DNA of 64,000 nt from Lewinella sp. IMCC34183 (GTDB taxonomy: Bacteria > Bacteroidota > Bacteroidia > Chitinophagales > Saprospiraceae), in contig NZ_QMEM01000007.1 in NCBI RefSeq assembly GCF_003390915.1, positions 62,001-126,000 on the forward strand, in the 5' to 3' direction. The translations under genes and the position numbers were made by a program. The notes below the pieces were generated by a model. That model saw only the letters and a list, made by a program, of their open reading frames with translations. It did not search any database and had not been told where the DNA came from. Positions 18,487 to 26,401 of this stretch are shown one piece after another (the stretch's first letter is position 1; the number at the start of each line of letters is the position of its first letter).

Positions 18487-18499
18487 CACATCGGATGTG
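18487..18499. repeat. REP-like single unit (central G)
   Basis: One exact CACATCGGATGTG stands alone between inverted pairs 1 and 2, in the BNR-protein/RAYT intergenic region. Confidence 0.85.
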
Positions 18500-18544
18500 G
18501 TAGCGAGAAAATCCGGGAATCACGGGCGTTATACTACGAATTTG

Positions 18545-18601
18545 GCGCCCCCGCCCCGCACATCGGATGTGAATCACATCCGATGTGCGGGGCGGGGGCG
18601 C
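18545..18601. repeat. REP-like inverted pair 2 extended into a 57-bp near-perfect hairpin
   Basis: Units at 18559-18571 and 18575-18587 are separated by AAT and are flanked by matching GC-rich arms, giving 27-bp perfectly complementary arms (18545-18571 and 18575-18601) with a 3-nt loop. It ends 62 bp before the RAYT start codon and is the largest member of the family in the window. Confidence 0.92.
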
Positions 18602-18663
18602 AGATTTAACGTAAGTCCACCCTGCGTGGACTGCGTGTAAATAATTTGCGCCAAAATTCAATA

Positions 18664-19215
18664 ATGATCCCGATCCGTTTTCTCGACCAATTTCCCGTTT
18701 TCCACCTCTACAACCGCAGCAATGACCGGCAAACGCTCTTCAGCGATCACCGGGAGTATATGTGGTTTATCGACCGCGTGCGCAAGTATTTCCCGCCCGT
18801 CGCCTCCATTCTTGGGTACTGCATCATGCCGAATCACTTTCATCTTTTACTTACCCCGAAACAGGCGATTCGTGAGGAGATTATCCGGACGGGCAAGCCC
18901 CTGTCCGCCATGCCTAGCCCCGAAATAAGCGAAGCGGTACGCCGCACCCTGATGGGCTTCACGAAAAAGCGAAACTACGCGTACGACCACACCGGCTCCC
19001 GCTTTCAGCAACGGACCCGCTGCAAGTTTCACTCCCGGGGGCTGGCACACGGCCTGGAGTATGTACACCAGAATCCCGTCAGGGCGGAATTCGTCGGCCA
19101 CCCCAGCGAGTGGGGCTACAGTTCTTATAATGAATACTTCTTTCGCACCCGTCCGGAAGACTGCCTCAGTGATGTCCTGCTGGGGCGGCGGCTGCTGACC
19201 TCCACCGCCGCCTAG
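18664..19215 (+). CDS. REP-associated tyrosine transposase (RAYT, Y1/IS200-like HUH family)
   Basis: The ATG at 18664 is used; the TTG at 18646 adds six residues with no support. The 183-aa protein has the family order: FHLYNRSND at the N-terminus, IMPNHFHLLLTP with the HUH metal-binding pair His58 and His60, and LEYVHQNPVRA with the likely catalytic Tyr133 in the last third, then the aromatic WGYSSYNEYF. Y1 transposases nick single-stranded DNA at a foot of a hairpin through a covalent tyrosine link. RAYTs are single-copy, domesticated relatives thought to spread REP palindromes. Here inverted palindrome pairs lie directly on both sides (18545-18601 and 19229-19257), the REPtron layout. The gene is intact, with all key residues present. 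It is clearly not an ordinary IS200 because no tnpB or IS ends are seen. Confidence 0.93.
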   Translation: MIPIRFLDQFPVFHLYNRSNDRQTLFSDHREYMWFIDRVRKYFPPVASILGYCIMPNHFHLLLTPKQAIREEIIRTGKPLSAMPSPEISEAVRRTLMGFTKKRNYAYDHTGSRFQQRTRCKFHSRGLAHGLEYVHQNPVRAEFVGHPSEWGYSSYNEYFFRTRPEDCLSDVLLGRRLLTSTAA

Positions 19216-19228
19216 CCTGGCGCGTTTG

Positions 19229-19257
19229 CACATCGGATGTCCCGCGCATCCGATGTG
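19229..19257. repeat. REP-like inverted pair 3, downstream flank of the RAYT gene
   Basis: The two units (19229-19241 and 19245-19257) each carry one change at the inner end (GATGTC and CGCATC), with the same 3-nt gap (CCG). The pair begins 13 bp after the RAYT stop and ends 6 bp before the stop of the convergent frameshifted gene. Confidence 0.85.
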
Positions 19258-19263
19258 CGGCCG

Positions 19264-20089
19264 CTACTCCGGGCATTTCATGACCACGGAGATGGAGGGG
19301 CTGATATCCTGCCGGAGCCACCGGCCATCCGCGTGGCGGCGGTACCCCTTGTACTTCTTCTTGGGGCTGGCTTCCAGCATAATGACTGCGTCGCTATGAT
19401 CGTCAAGCATCATAACGGATGCTATAAAAGGACCGTCGATGAAGAGGTTCCTTTTCTCCAGCGGTACCTGGAATGATGAATTTGCATCCGCCCCCCTAAT
19501 GGTGGCAAAAATGCGCTCCCGCTGTAGCGGCTCGCCGACGGAGCCGCCTGCGTAGGCGTACAGATTGAATTCCACGCGGAATGAATCAATATTCACATTG
19601 CTGACGAACAGGTTAATGTCCCGCAGCCGGCAACGTTCGTCGTTAGCGATGGCCACCCCCCGCTCGGAGCCCCGACCGGAATGGTTGTATCCGGTTCGGC
19701 TAAAGCGGCCCGGGGGAGGAACACCGAGCGTTTTAGTGTTGAAATCGATCTTTTCCGCGCGTACCTCTACTCCCGTTAAGTCGTACGGAGTCGGCCGCAG
19801 GGTGACGGTGCAACCGGCCCCGGCCCTGACCTCCCCAACGGTGGATTCAAGCGGAGCGTAGTTCAGGCTGGAAAACACGATCCGGGCACTATCCGCAAAG
19901 TCCGCCCAGGATAAGGAGAACCGGCCGGCTTCGTCGGTGAGCGTACCCCGCTGTACCGTGGGTTAAAGACACGTGGGCGTAGGGCACCGGTTTTCCGTCG
20001 CTGCCGGCGAGCCGGCAGGTGTCTTGCCCGCTGGCAGGATGGGCGATAAATAGCAGGCCACCGATCACCAGGCATATATGGTACTTCAT
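19264..20089 (-). pseudogene. Frameshifted carboxypeptidase-regulatory-like exported protein
   Basis: The frame from the ATG at 20089 gives a signal peptide (MKYHICLVIGGLLFIAHPA, SGQDT) and the start of a regulatory-like beta domain (GKPVPYAHVSL), then runs into unrelated text and a stop. The next frame carries the continuation (TLTDEAGRFSLSWADF, IVFSSLNYAPLE) and about 200 more residues to the TAG at 19264. Removing one G from the G4 run (C at 19946-19949 on the plus strand) would join both into a smooth reading, THGTAGTLTDEAGRF. The restored protein would have about 274 aa. The remainder (ERCRLRDINLFVSN, FRVEFNLYAYAGG, ASPKKKYKGYRR) belongs to no family I can name. It is either a recent pseudogene, a phase-variable homopolymer or a sequencing error. 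Confidence 0.75.
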
Positions 20090-20319
20090 GGTTTAATATA
20101 CTTACATCAACCGATCCTACCAACGGTTGCGGTGCCCGGTATCCGTACGAAATCACCGGTCTGACTCTGACCATTCGCTACTCCTGCAGGGAAAGCTGCA
20201 CCAGGCGCTACGTAAAAATCAACGATTGACGCCGGTTGCGCGTGCCCCCGTCGCTGACTGGTACCTTGCGAACGCAGCACCTGCGACCCCGCCAAACAAG
20301 GCAGTACCGAACGCTAGTG

Positions 20320-20348
20320 CACATCGGATGTGTACCACATCCGATGTG
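20320..20348. repeat. REP-like inverted pair 4
   Basis: Units at 20320-20332 (central G) and 20336-20348 (central C) are both exact and are separated by TAC. Confidence 0.9.
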
Positions 20349-20383
20349 CGATTACCAGACAAGGCAGTTCCGAAGCGTTGGTG

Positions 20384-20412
20384 CACATCCGATGTGCGGT
20401 ACATCCGATGTG
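20384..20412. repeat. REP-like pair 5 (both units central C)
   Basis: Units at 20384-20396 (exact) and 20400-20412 (first base T instead of C) are separated by CGG. It is the only pair in which both units have the same central base. It ends 19 bp before the lipoprotein start codon. Confidence 0.88.
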
Positions 20413-20431
20413 GCAGGCTTATATTGGAGAT

Positions 20432-21622
20432 ATGCACCCCACCAAACCAGTCCTGCTGCTTTTGCCCCTCTTTTTCTGCACCTGCGGTCCCGCCCCGCAG
20501 GAGGATACGCCCGACAACTACGCGACCGAATGGCTGCTGACGGAGGGAAAGCCCCTGGCTTACTACTCGAGCGACGGCAATTACAAAGGCTTCCGATTGC
20601 GTCTTGCAGCGGATTCTGCGCGCTTACATCATCCCATAACGGGCATCAGCGAAAAATACCGCGCCTACCCCGCCACGGCCGGCAGCCCCCCCGATTCGGT
20701 TTACCTCACCTACGCGCTGTCTGCGGACAGTACGCTGGACGTCAGGATCCACGCCGGGGGCGAGGTACACGCGCATACCTACCGCCCTACGCCCCCGCTC
20801 GGCGCCCACCCCCTTACCGCGCGGGTAATGGACGAAACCTACCGGTTCGAACTGGGCAGTCAGCCCTACCTGCTCACCTTCACCACCGTACCGGTAGGTA
20901 AGGAAGAAGAAGGAAGGGTCGCCAGGCTTCACCCCCTGGATACGGCCTTCGCCCGGCGGATCCAGGAAAACCGGGACAACTTCGGTGGCCTCGTACGGCA
21001 GGACGGCACCGTCGGCCTGTACGCCGCCTACCGCGACCCCGTATACGGTACGGGAGGCCCAGTAAGCTTGCTGGTATCGACCGACGCCACGGGGGAACTG
21101 CAACTCCACCGGAACCTCCGGGCGACCCCCGAAGACCCGGCGCCCGTTCGCATAGTGCCGCAGGTATACCCCGGCCAGCTGCCGCCCGGTTACGACCCGT
21201 CCGAGCTCGCGGACCTGCTCAACCGCGGCCGAATCTCGGTGAGGAACCTGACCGCGGAACCCGATTCCTTCCGCATTCAGTATGCCTATCCCGAGGACTT
21301 CGAGCGGCGGGGGGGCATCACCACGGAGGAGCTGGACCGGCTCGATTTCGAGTTCGCCGCCGACGGCAGTTTTCACGCCTTCGCGGGGGACCGGCTCATT
21401 ACGGAGGGGGAGTGGTCCATCTCTCCGGACCGTAACTTCATCCAATTGCCCGGAAACGAAACCGGTCGCGACCGGCCGATCCTGATTCAACACTACGACG
21501 GGGAGAGCATGGTCTTCCTCCTTCCCCTAAAGGTGCAGACCCGCATGCCCCGCGGCGAACAGCTGCTCTCTTACTATGATGCGCAGGTGATGCTACAGTT
21601 CGAGAAAGCGGGCAGTAGGTAG
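20432..21622 (+). CDS. Uncharacterised lipoprotein
   Basis: The ATG at 20432 is chosen because the frame upstream of it is only translated repeat DNA. The 396-aa product begins with a lipoprotein signal (LLLLPLFFCTCGPAPQED). The rest is predicted soluble and mostly beta, with repeated short segments such as YATEWLLTEGKPLAYYSSDG, GISEKYRAYPATAGSPPDSV, and near the C-terminus DGSFHAFAGDRLITEGEWSI and NFIQLPGNETG. The latter resembles the lipocalin-like pattern in which a 'level of expression' sheet is described by residue strings such as GEWSISPDRNFI, but I do not claim the family. I recognise no enzyme motif. It is upstream of yidD by 76 bp on the same strand. The promoter region is occupied by two REP-like pairs. 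Confidence 0.75.
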   Translation: MHPTKPVLLLLPLFFCTCGPAPQEDTPDNYATEWLLTEGKPLAYYSSDGNYKGFRLRLAADSARLHHPITGISEKYRAYPATAGSPPDSVYLTYALSADSTLDVRIHAGGEVHAHTYRPTPPLGAHPLTARVMDETYRFELGSQPYLLTFTTVPVGKEEEGRVARLHPLDTAFARRIQENRDNFGGLVRQDGTVGLYAAYRDPVYGTGGPVSLLVSTDATGELQLHRNLRATPEDPAPVRIVPQVYPGQLPPGYDPSELADLLNRGRISVRNLTAEPDSFRIQYAYPEDFERRGGITTEELDRLDFEFAADGSFHAFAGDRLITEGEWSISPDRNFIQLPGNETGRDRPILIQHYDGESMVFLLPLKVQTRMPRGEQLLSYYDAQVMLQFEKAGSR

Positions 21623-21698
21623 CATGTAGCCGGCGGACAACTTTGATTTTCCGGCGCACGTTAATCAGGACCACCGCCCACCGTACCACCGTACTGAA

Positions 21699-21929
21699 AT
21701 GCGCAAGCTCTTCATCCTCCCCATCCGCTTCTACCAGGTCGCGATCTCGCCAATGCTGGGCGCGCGCTGCCGTTACCAGCCGACGTGCAGCCACTACGCC
21801 GTGGGGGCGATCACGGAGTGGGGCGTGCTGAAGGGAAGCTGGCTGGCCCTGAAGCGGATCGGCCGCTGCCACCCGTGGGGCGGCTTCGGCCCGGACCCGG
21901 TACCGAAGAACCCGGACCACCGGCAGTAA
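21699..21929 (+). CDS. yidD: YidD-type membrane protein insertion efficiency factor
   Basis: This 76-aa protein has the compact YidD pattern: [18 protein letters not shown], the Cys-bearing [35 protein letters not shown] and FGPDPVP. Family members are short amphipathic proteins at the inner face of the cytoplasmic membrane that help YidC insert membrane proteins. In most bacteria yidD lies near rpmH, rnpA and yidC. Here it stands apart between a lipoprotein gene and a thioredoxin-fold gene, which is common in Bacteroidota. Length and all three conserved Cys agree with the family. Confidence 0.95.
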   Translation: MRKLFILPIRFYQVAISPMLGARCRYQPTCSHYAVGAITEWGVLKGSWLALKRIGRCHPWGGFGPDPVPKNPDHRQ

Positions 21930-22026
21930 GGTCGCCACGGCGTTAAGGCGGGGTTAAACCGTGGCGCCCGTTCATCGCTTCCCTATCTTATACGCTTACG
22001 ATAGACCGTAAAATCTCCTTCCCGTG

Positions 22027-23199
22027 ATGCTCCGCCTGCTCGTTCTGCTCTGCTTCTCCACCGCCCTGACCGCCCAGGGCATCAACTTCTTCACGGGCAG
22101 CTGGGAGGAAGCCCTCGCCCAGGCCGCGGCCGAGGACAAGCTCATCTTCGTCGACGCTTACGCCGAGTGGTGCGGCCCCTGCAAGATGATGGCGGCCAAC
22201 GTCTTCCCGGACGAGGGGGTCGGCGACTTCTTCAACGCCAACTTCATTAATCTGCAACTGGATATGGAGAAGCCCGAATCGGAAACCTTCCGGCAAGTCC
22301 ACCGCGCGCCGGCCTTTCCCACCCTGCTGTTCATCGACCCCGACAACGAGCCGGTCCACCGCGTGATCGGTGCCCGGCAGGCCGGCCAGCTGCTGCGCGA
22401 CGGCCGCACGGCCCTCGAACGGGTGGACGACGTGGACGCCCTGCAACGCGCCTACGAAGCCGGGCAGGAAGGTGCCGCCTACAAACTGGTCCGGGCCCTG
22501 GTCCGCCGCGGCGAGCCCCACCTGAAGATCGCCAACGACTACCTGCGCACGCCGGGCCTCGACTTCACCGCACCCGCGAACCTCCGCCTGATCTTCGTAG
22601 CCACGACGGAAGCCGACAGCCGGCTCTTCGAGCTGCTGCGCGAGTACGAAGACGGTATCGTAGCCATCGAGGGCCGCGCGGCCTACAACGAGCGGGTGGC
22701 CCGCGCCGTGCGTACCTCCTTCGACAAGGCCCTCGAGTACAACAGCGAACGCCTGATGGAATCGCTCGTCGAGCGTACCGCCCGCTACGATAAGGACGCA
22801 TCGAAGCGGCTGGAGTCGGAGGGTGAATTCGCCTTCGCCCTGCAGGGCCACGACGCCGACGCCGTGTACAAAACCGCCAAAAGCTACCTCAAGAAGGGGG
22901 CCGCCGGCGACGAGCGCCGCCTGCGGAACCTCTTCGGCCAGCTCGAGAACTCCGAATTCATCGATCGCACCGTCATCATCGATCTCGCCGCCGACGCCCT
23001 CGCCGGGGCCGCCGAGCTGGCCGAGGAGGGCTGGCGCGACTACTATAACTTGGGCCGGTTCCTGCAGAAACGCCGCCGTTACGACCAGGCGCTGAAGGCC
23101 GCCGAGCAGTCGCTGACTGCCCTGGGGCCCGACGGAAAGGACAATTACCGCCGTGCCATCCAGGATCTGGTCGATCAGCTGCGGGCGCAGACTAAATAG
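22027..23199 (+). CDS. Exported thioredoxin-fold protein with a helical C-terminal part
   Basis: The ATG at 22027 is used rather than the GTG one codon upstream. The 390-aa protein has a signal peptide (MLRLLVLLCFSTALTAQ), then a thioredoxin domain with FVDAYAEWCGPCKMM (Cys49 and Cys52), FINLQLDME and the cis-Pro loop PAFPTLLFID. From about residue 140 it becomes alpha-helical and repeat-like (LQRAYEAGQEGAAYKLVRAL, YYNLGRFLQKRRRYDQALKAAEQSL), suggesting TPR-like helices. This domain pairing occurs in many Bacteroidota periplasmic proteins with a likely thiol-disulfide role. It ends 18 bp before the first lgt-like gene, so the two are probably in one transcript. A partner or substrate is not visible. 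Confidence 0.88.
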   Translation: MLRLLVLLCFSTALTAQGINFFTGSWEEALAQAAAEDKLIFVDAYAEWCGPCKMMAANVFPDEGVGDFFNANFINLQLDMEKPESETFRQVHRAPAFPTLLFIDPDNEPVHRVIGARQAGQLLRDGRTALERVDDVDALQRAYEAGQEGAAYKLVRALVRRGEPHLKIANDYLRTPGLDFTAPANLRLIFVATTEADSRLFELLREYEDGIVAIEGRAAYNERVARAVRTSFDKALEYNSERLMESLVERTARYDKDASKRLESEGEFAFALQGHDADAVYKTAKSYLKKGAAGDERRLRNLFGQLENSEFIDRTVIIDLAADALAGAAELAEEGWRDYYNLGRFLQKRRRYDQALKAAEQSLTALGPDGKDNYRRAIQDLVDQLRAQTK

Positions 23200-23204
23200 T
23201 CGCG

Positions 23205-23212
23205 TAGCTTTG
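23205..23212 (+). promoter_or_regulatory. Possible Bacteroidota -7 box before the first lgt-like gene
   Basis: TAGCTTTG matches the TAnnTTTG consensus of the Bacteroidota primary sigma factor exactly and lies 5 bp before the ATG. No TTG is found at the expected -33 position, and such a promoter would give an almost leaderless transcript, so this is weak. Confidence 0.25.
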
Positions 23213-23217
23213 CAGCT

Positions 23218-24390
23218 ATGTATCCGGATCTCTCCTACCTGCTGCACGACCTGCTCGGCACCGCCCGCGACAACGCCTTTAGTATTGTTAAGACTTTCGG
23301 GCTCTTCCTGCTGCTGGCCTTCATCGTGGCCGCGCGGCTGCTGAAGTGGGAAATGCAGCGCCGTGAGGGCCTCGGCCAGCTCCGGCCGGAGCGTACCCTG
23401 CGGGTGCCCGGGCAGACCGTCACCACCGCCGACTACGTCACCAACGGTATCCTGGGTTTCATCCTGGGCTACAAGATCCCCTACGCCATCGCCAATTTCG
23501 CCGCCTGGCAGCGCGATCCTTCGGGCGTCCTGCTGTCTACCGACGGCTACTTCCTCACCGGCCTGCTCGGTGCGGCGCTGTTCTTCGGCTACTACTACAA
23601 CATCGGCCGCAAGCAGGGCGCGCTGCCCGAGCCACAGCCGGTAGACGTGTACTCCAGCGATCGGGTCGGCCCCATCACCATGGCCGCAGCCGTGGGCGGA
23701 CTGCTCGGCGCCAAGTTCTTTGCGGTGATCGAGTACTGGGACCGCTTCCTCCAGGATCCCATCGGCGAGCTCCTCAGCGGCGGGGGCCTGGCGATCTACG
23801 GCGGCCTCATCGGCGGGGGCGTGGCGGTGTACCTCTACCTGCGCCGCCACCGTATCCCCACGCTGCCCATCATGGACGCGGTGGCTCCGGCCCTCATCGT
23901 GGCCTACGGCGTGGGCCGCATCGGCTGCCAGCTCAGCGGCGACGGCGACTGGGGCACGGCGATCGCGGCCATCCCCGACGGCTGGTTCCTGCCCGACTGG
24001 CTTTACGGTTACGACTATCCCCACAACGTGCTCAACCGCGGCGTACCCATCGCGGGCTGTACCGTCGACTACTGCAACGTGCTGCCCGAGCTGCACTACC
24101 CCACGCCGGTCTACGAGACGCTGATGGCCTTCGCGATCGGCGGCATCCTGTGGGCGATGCGCAAGCCGCTGACCGTGTGGCCGGGTATGCTCTTCGCGCT
24201 TTACCTGTTTCTCAACGGCGTGGAGCGCTTCTTCATCGAGTACGTGCGCCTCAACGACCAGTACGACTTCCTCGGCATGCAGCTGACGCAGGCGCAGATC
24301 ATCGCGCTGGGCTTCATGCTGGCGGGAATCCTGATGGGAACCTGGGTCTGGCGGCGCGGCCGGCGGGTGCCGGGTTCGGATGTAGGGTAG
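23218..24390 (+). CDS. Divergent prolipoprotein diacylglyceryl transferase-like membrane protein (long form)
   Basis: The 390-aa protein has about seven hydrophobic segments and Lgt landmarks in the expected order: GGLAIYGGLIGGG, GVGRIGCQLSGDGDWG, YPTPVYETLMAF and ERFFIEYVRLND. Lgt moves the diacylglyceryl group from phosphatidylglycerol to the lipobox Cys of prolipoproteins. Compared with the canonical protein encoded at 27015-27833, the His of the HGG motif is Tyr, and the R-x-G-N-x-x-N/S-x-E motif reads R-I-G-C-Q-L-S-G-D. It also carries an insert between the third and fifth helices (WFLPDWLYGYDYPHNVLNRG). Two Lgt-like genes within 4 kb is unusual. This one may be a true second Lgt with other specificity or a family member with a different acceptor. 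It lies 18 bp after the thioredoxin-fold gene. Confidence 0.85.
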   Translation: MYPDLSYLLHDLLGTARDNAFSIVKTFGLFLLLAFIVAARLLKWEMQRREGLGQLRPERTLRVPGQTVTTADYVTNGILGFILGYKIPYAIANFAAWQRDPSGVLLSTDGYFLTGLLGAALFFGYYYNIGRKQGALPEPQPVDVYSSDRVGPITMAAAVGGLLGAKFFAVIEYWDRFLQDPIGELLSGGGLAIYGGLIGGGVAVYLYLRRHRIPTLPIMDAVAPALIVAYGVGRIGCQLSGDGDWGTAIAAIPDGWFLPDWLYGYDYPHNVLNRGVPIAGCTVDYCNVLPELHYPTPVYETLMAFAIGGILWAMRKPLTVWPGMLFALYLFLNGVERFFIEYVRLNDQYDFLGMQLTQAQIIALGFMLAGILMGTWVWRRGRRVPGSDVG

Positions 24391-24452
24391 GGACCGTTGG
24401 TTTCGGACGACAGCCAGAAAAAATTACCTTGTATACTTCCCAAGCCCCCTTC

Positions 24453-25457
24453 ATGCCGCACGCCAGAGTAGCCACCTTCGGAGAAATCATGCTTCGCCTC
24501 AGTCCCCCCGGTCACCAGCGCTTCCGGCAGGCGCACGATTTTCGCGTGGAGTACGGCGGCGGGGAAAGCAACGTGGCGGTATCGCTGGCCAACTTCGGGC
24601 TCGACGTGCGCTTTGTCACCCGCCTGCCCGCCAATGACATCGGCGACTGTGCCCTCTACGCGCTGCGGGGGGCGGGTATCGATACGTCGCACGTGGTGCG
24701 GGGTGGCAAGCGGCTCGGCATCTACTTCCTGGAGAAGGGGGCCGTGCAGCGCGGGTCGAAGGTGGTATACGACCGGGAGGACTCCGGCATGGCGACCCTG
24801 CGGCCGGGGCAGATTGACTGGGACCGGGCCTTCGACGGCGTCACCTGGTTTCACTGGACGGGCATCACCCCCGCCCTCAGCCAGTCGGCCGCCGACGCCT
24901 GCCGGGAAGCCTGCCGGGAGGCCAGTGCGCGGGGCATCACCATCAGCGTCGACCTCAACCACCGGGAGAAGCTCTGGCAGTACGGCAAGTCGCCCCGCGA
25001 GGTCATGCCCGAGCTGATCGAGTACTGCGACCTGATCGTGGGCGGCGCGCGCGAGGCGGCGAGCTACTTCGATATTCAGGGTGAGGACTTTGCCGACGTA
25101 GCGAGGCAGTTACAGCAGCGGTTTCCGAAAGCGAGGCGGATCGCGACCACCCTGCGGGAAACCCTGTCGGCCAGCCACAACACGTACAGCGGGCTACTCT
25201 GGGACGGCGAGGAGCTCCACGCGGCCCCGGTATATCAGCTTACCCACATCGTGGACCGGGTCGGTGGGGGCGACAGTTTTATGGGTGGCCTCATCTACGG
25301 CCTCATCACCTGGCCGGAGGAGCCGGCGACGGCCCTGCGGTTCGCTACGGCGGCCTCCGCGCTGAAGCACACCATCATCGGCGACGTCAACCTGGTCACG
25401 GTGGAAGAGGTGGTCAACCTGATGGAGGGAGACGCCAGCGGGCGGGTGAGCCGGTAG
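24453..25457 (+). CDS. PfkB-family sugar kinase, 2-keto-3-deoxygluconate kinase-like
   Basis: The ATG at 24453 (MPHARVATFGEIMLRLSPPG) starts a typical ribokinase fold. The 334-aa protein has the substrate lid and first PfkB motif (YGGGESNVAVSLANFG), ISVDLNHREKLW in the middle, and the second signature DRVGGGDSFMGGLIYG with the catalytic base Asp274. The opening GEIMLRLSPP and the phrase VDLNHREKLW are close to what I know of KDG kinases. These phosphorylate 2-keto-3-deoxygluconate to KDPG in uronate breakdown. This would fit a polymer degrader that also has inositol oxygenase, but no KDPG aldolase or other uronate gene is adjacent. It could also be a related sugar kinase. It is followed by REP-like elements. 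Confidence 0.85.
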   Translation: MPHARVATFGEIMLRLSPPGHQRFRQAHDFRVEYGGGESNVAVSLANFGLDVRFVTRLPANDIGDCALYALRGAGIDTSHVVRGGKRLGIYFLEKGAVQRGSKVVYDREDSGMATLRPGQIDWDRAFDGVTWFHWTGITPALSQSAADACREACREASARGITISVDLNHREKLWQYGKSPREVMPELIEYCDLIVGGAREAASYFDIQGEDFADVARQLQQRFPKARRIATTLRETLSASHNTYSGLLWDGEELHAAPVYQLTHIVDRVGGGDSFMGGLIYGLITWPEEPATALRFATAASALKHTIIGDVNLVTVEEVVNLMEGDASGRVSR

Positions 25458-25469
25458 CGTCTGGTGCTG

Positions 25470-25498
25470 CACATCGGATGTGGTACACATCCGATGTC
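25470..25498. repeat. REP-like inverted pair 6
   Basis: Units at 25470-25482 (exact, central G) and 25486-25498 (last base C) are separated by GTA. The pair starts 12 bp after the sugar kinase stop codon. Confidence 0.88.
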
Positions 25499-25531
25499 CG
25501 AATGGGTGGTAAATCGCTTTTGGACGCCATG

Positions 25532-25544
25532 CACATCCGATGTG
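25532..25544. repeat. REP-like single unit (central C)
   Basis: One exact CACATCCGATGTG lies between pairs 6 and 7 in the sugar kinase-purQ interval. Confidence 0.85.
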
Positions 25545-25612
25545 GTCGACCGAAATCGATCAGATCAGGGGATCAACCCAATTTCTGCGGTTACGAACAG
25601 CCCACGCCACTG

Positions 25613-25641
25613 CACATCGGATGTGGTGCACATCCGATGTG
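25613..25641. repeat. REP-like inverted pair 7, close to the purQ promoter
   Basis: Both units (25613-25625 and 25629-25641) are exact and are separated by GTG. A further half unit, GATGTG, follows at 25644. A -7-like box (TATCTTCG, 25661-25668) lies 20 bp downstream, so the pair sits where the -33 region of purQ would be. Confidence 0.9.
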
Positions 25642-25686
25642 CGGATGTGCCGCGACGCCCTATCTTCGCCCCTTAAAGCATCAGCA

Positions 25687-26394
25687 ATGAAATTCGGCGT
25701 AATCACCTTTCCCGGCAGCAACTGTGACGACGACATGGTCCACGTGCTCGGTACCGTCATGGGCCGGGAGGTCGTGCGGCTCTGGCACAAGGAAGAAAGC
25801 CTTGACGACCTGACCACCGACGACTGCATCATCGTCCCCGGCGGCTTCAGCTACGGCGACTACGTCCGTGCCGGTGCCGTGGCCCGCTTCTCGCCGATCA
25901 TGAAGTCGGTCATCGACTTCGCCAACCGGGGTGGATACGTCTTCGGCATCTGCAACGGCTTCCAGATCCTGTGCGAGGCCCACCTACTGCCCGGGGCATT
26001 GCTCCGCAACCGCGAGCAGAAATTTATCGCCAAGAACGTCTTCATCCGCGCCGAAACCGACAACGCCCCCACCAACCACCGCCTCTCCCCGGGGCAGGTA
26101 CTCCGCATTCCCATCGCTCACGCCGAGGGCCGGTACTACGCCGACGAGGATACCATCTACCGCCTCAACGAGAACGACCAGATCCTCTTCCGCTACTGCG
26201 ACGGCTACGGAGAGGTGAACCTCGACAGCAACCACAACGGATCGGTCGGCAACATCGCCGGCATCTGCAACGAAGGGCGCAACGTTTTCGGCATGATGCC
26301 CCATCCCGAGCGGGCCAGCGAGGAGCTGCTCGGCAACCGTGACGGGTACACGATCTTCCAGGGCCTGGTCGAAGCCGTGGCCGCCGCCGAATAA
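25687..26394 (+). CDS. purQ: Phosphoribosylformylglycinamidine synthase subunit PurQ (glutaminase)
   Basis: This 235-aa class I glutamine amidotransferase starts [16 protein letters not shown], typical for PurQ. It has the oxyanion segment [15 protein letters not shown], the nucleophile Cys89 in [10 protein letters not shown], and the His/Glu pair in MMPHPERA. PurQ supplies ammonia from glutamine to PurL for the fourth step of purine synthesis, in complex with PurL and PurS in species with the small-subunit system. No purL or purS is in the window. The start codon lies just after a REP-like pair, and the next gene (HAD phosphatase) begins 7 bp after its stop, suggesting co-transcription. Confidence 0.96.
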   Translation: MKFGVITFPGSNCDDDMVHVLGTVMGREVVRLWHKEESLDDLTTDDCIIVPGGFSYGDYVRAGAVARFSPIMKSVIDFANRGGYVFGICNGFQILCEAHLLPGALLRNREQKFIAKNVFIRAETDNAPTNHRLSPGQVLRIPIAHAEGRYYADEDTIYRLNENDQILFRYCDGYGEVNLDSNHNGSVGNIAGICNEGRNVFGMMPHPERASEELLGNRDGYTIFQGLVEAVAAAE

Positions 26395-26401
26395 GCTCCC
26401 C

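Larger units (their letters stand above)
20090..20431. other. Divergent intergenic region with REP-like pairs inside a 63-bp duplicated block
   Basis: This 342-bp region separates the frameshifted gene and the lipoprotein gene. Two similar blocks beginning ACAAGGCAGT at 20296 and 20359 each lead into a pair of CACATC-S-GATGTG units. The first 200 bp hold nothing I can support. Confidence 0.7.

Noticed and set aside
18419-18601. Possible CRISPR array made of the CACATC-S-GATGTG units
   Set aside because: Units are only 13 bp, alternate in orientation, have 3-nt gaps in pairs and irregular distances between pairs, and no cas gene is in the window.
18664-19215. Complete IS200/IS605 insertion sequence
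   Set aside because: No tnpB or typical IS ends are seen, and the protein and flanking palindromes fit a RAYT rather than an active IS.
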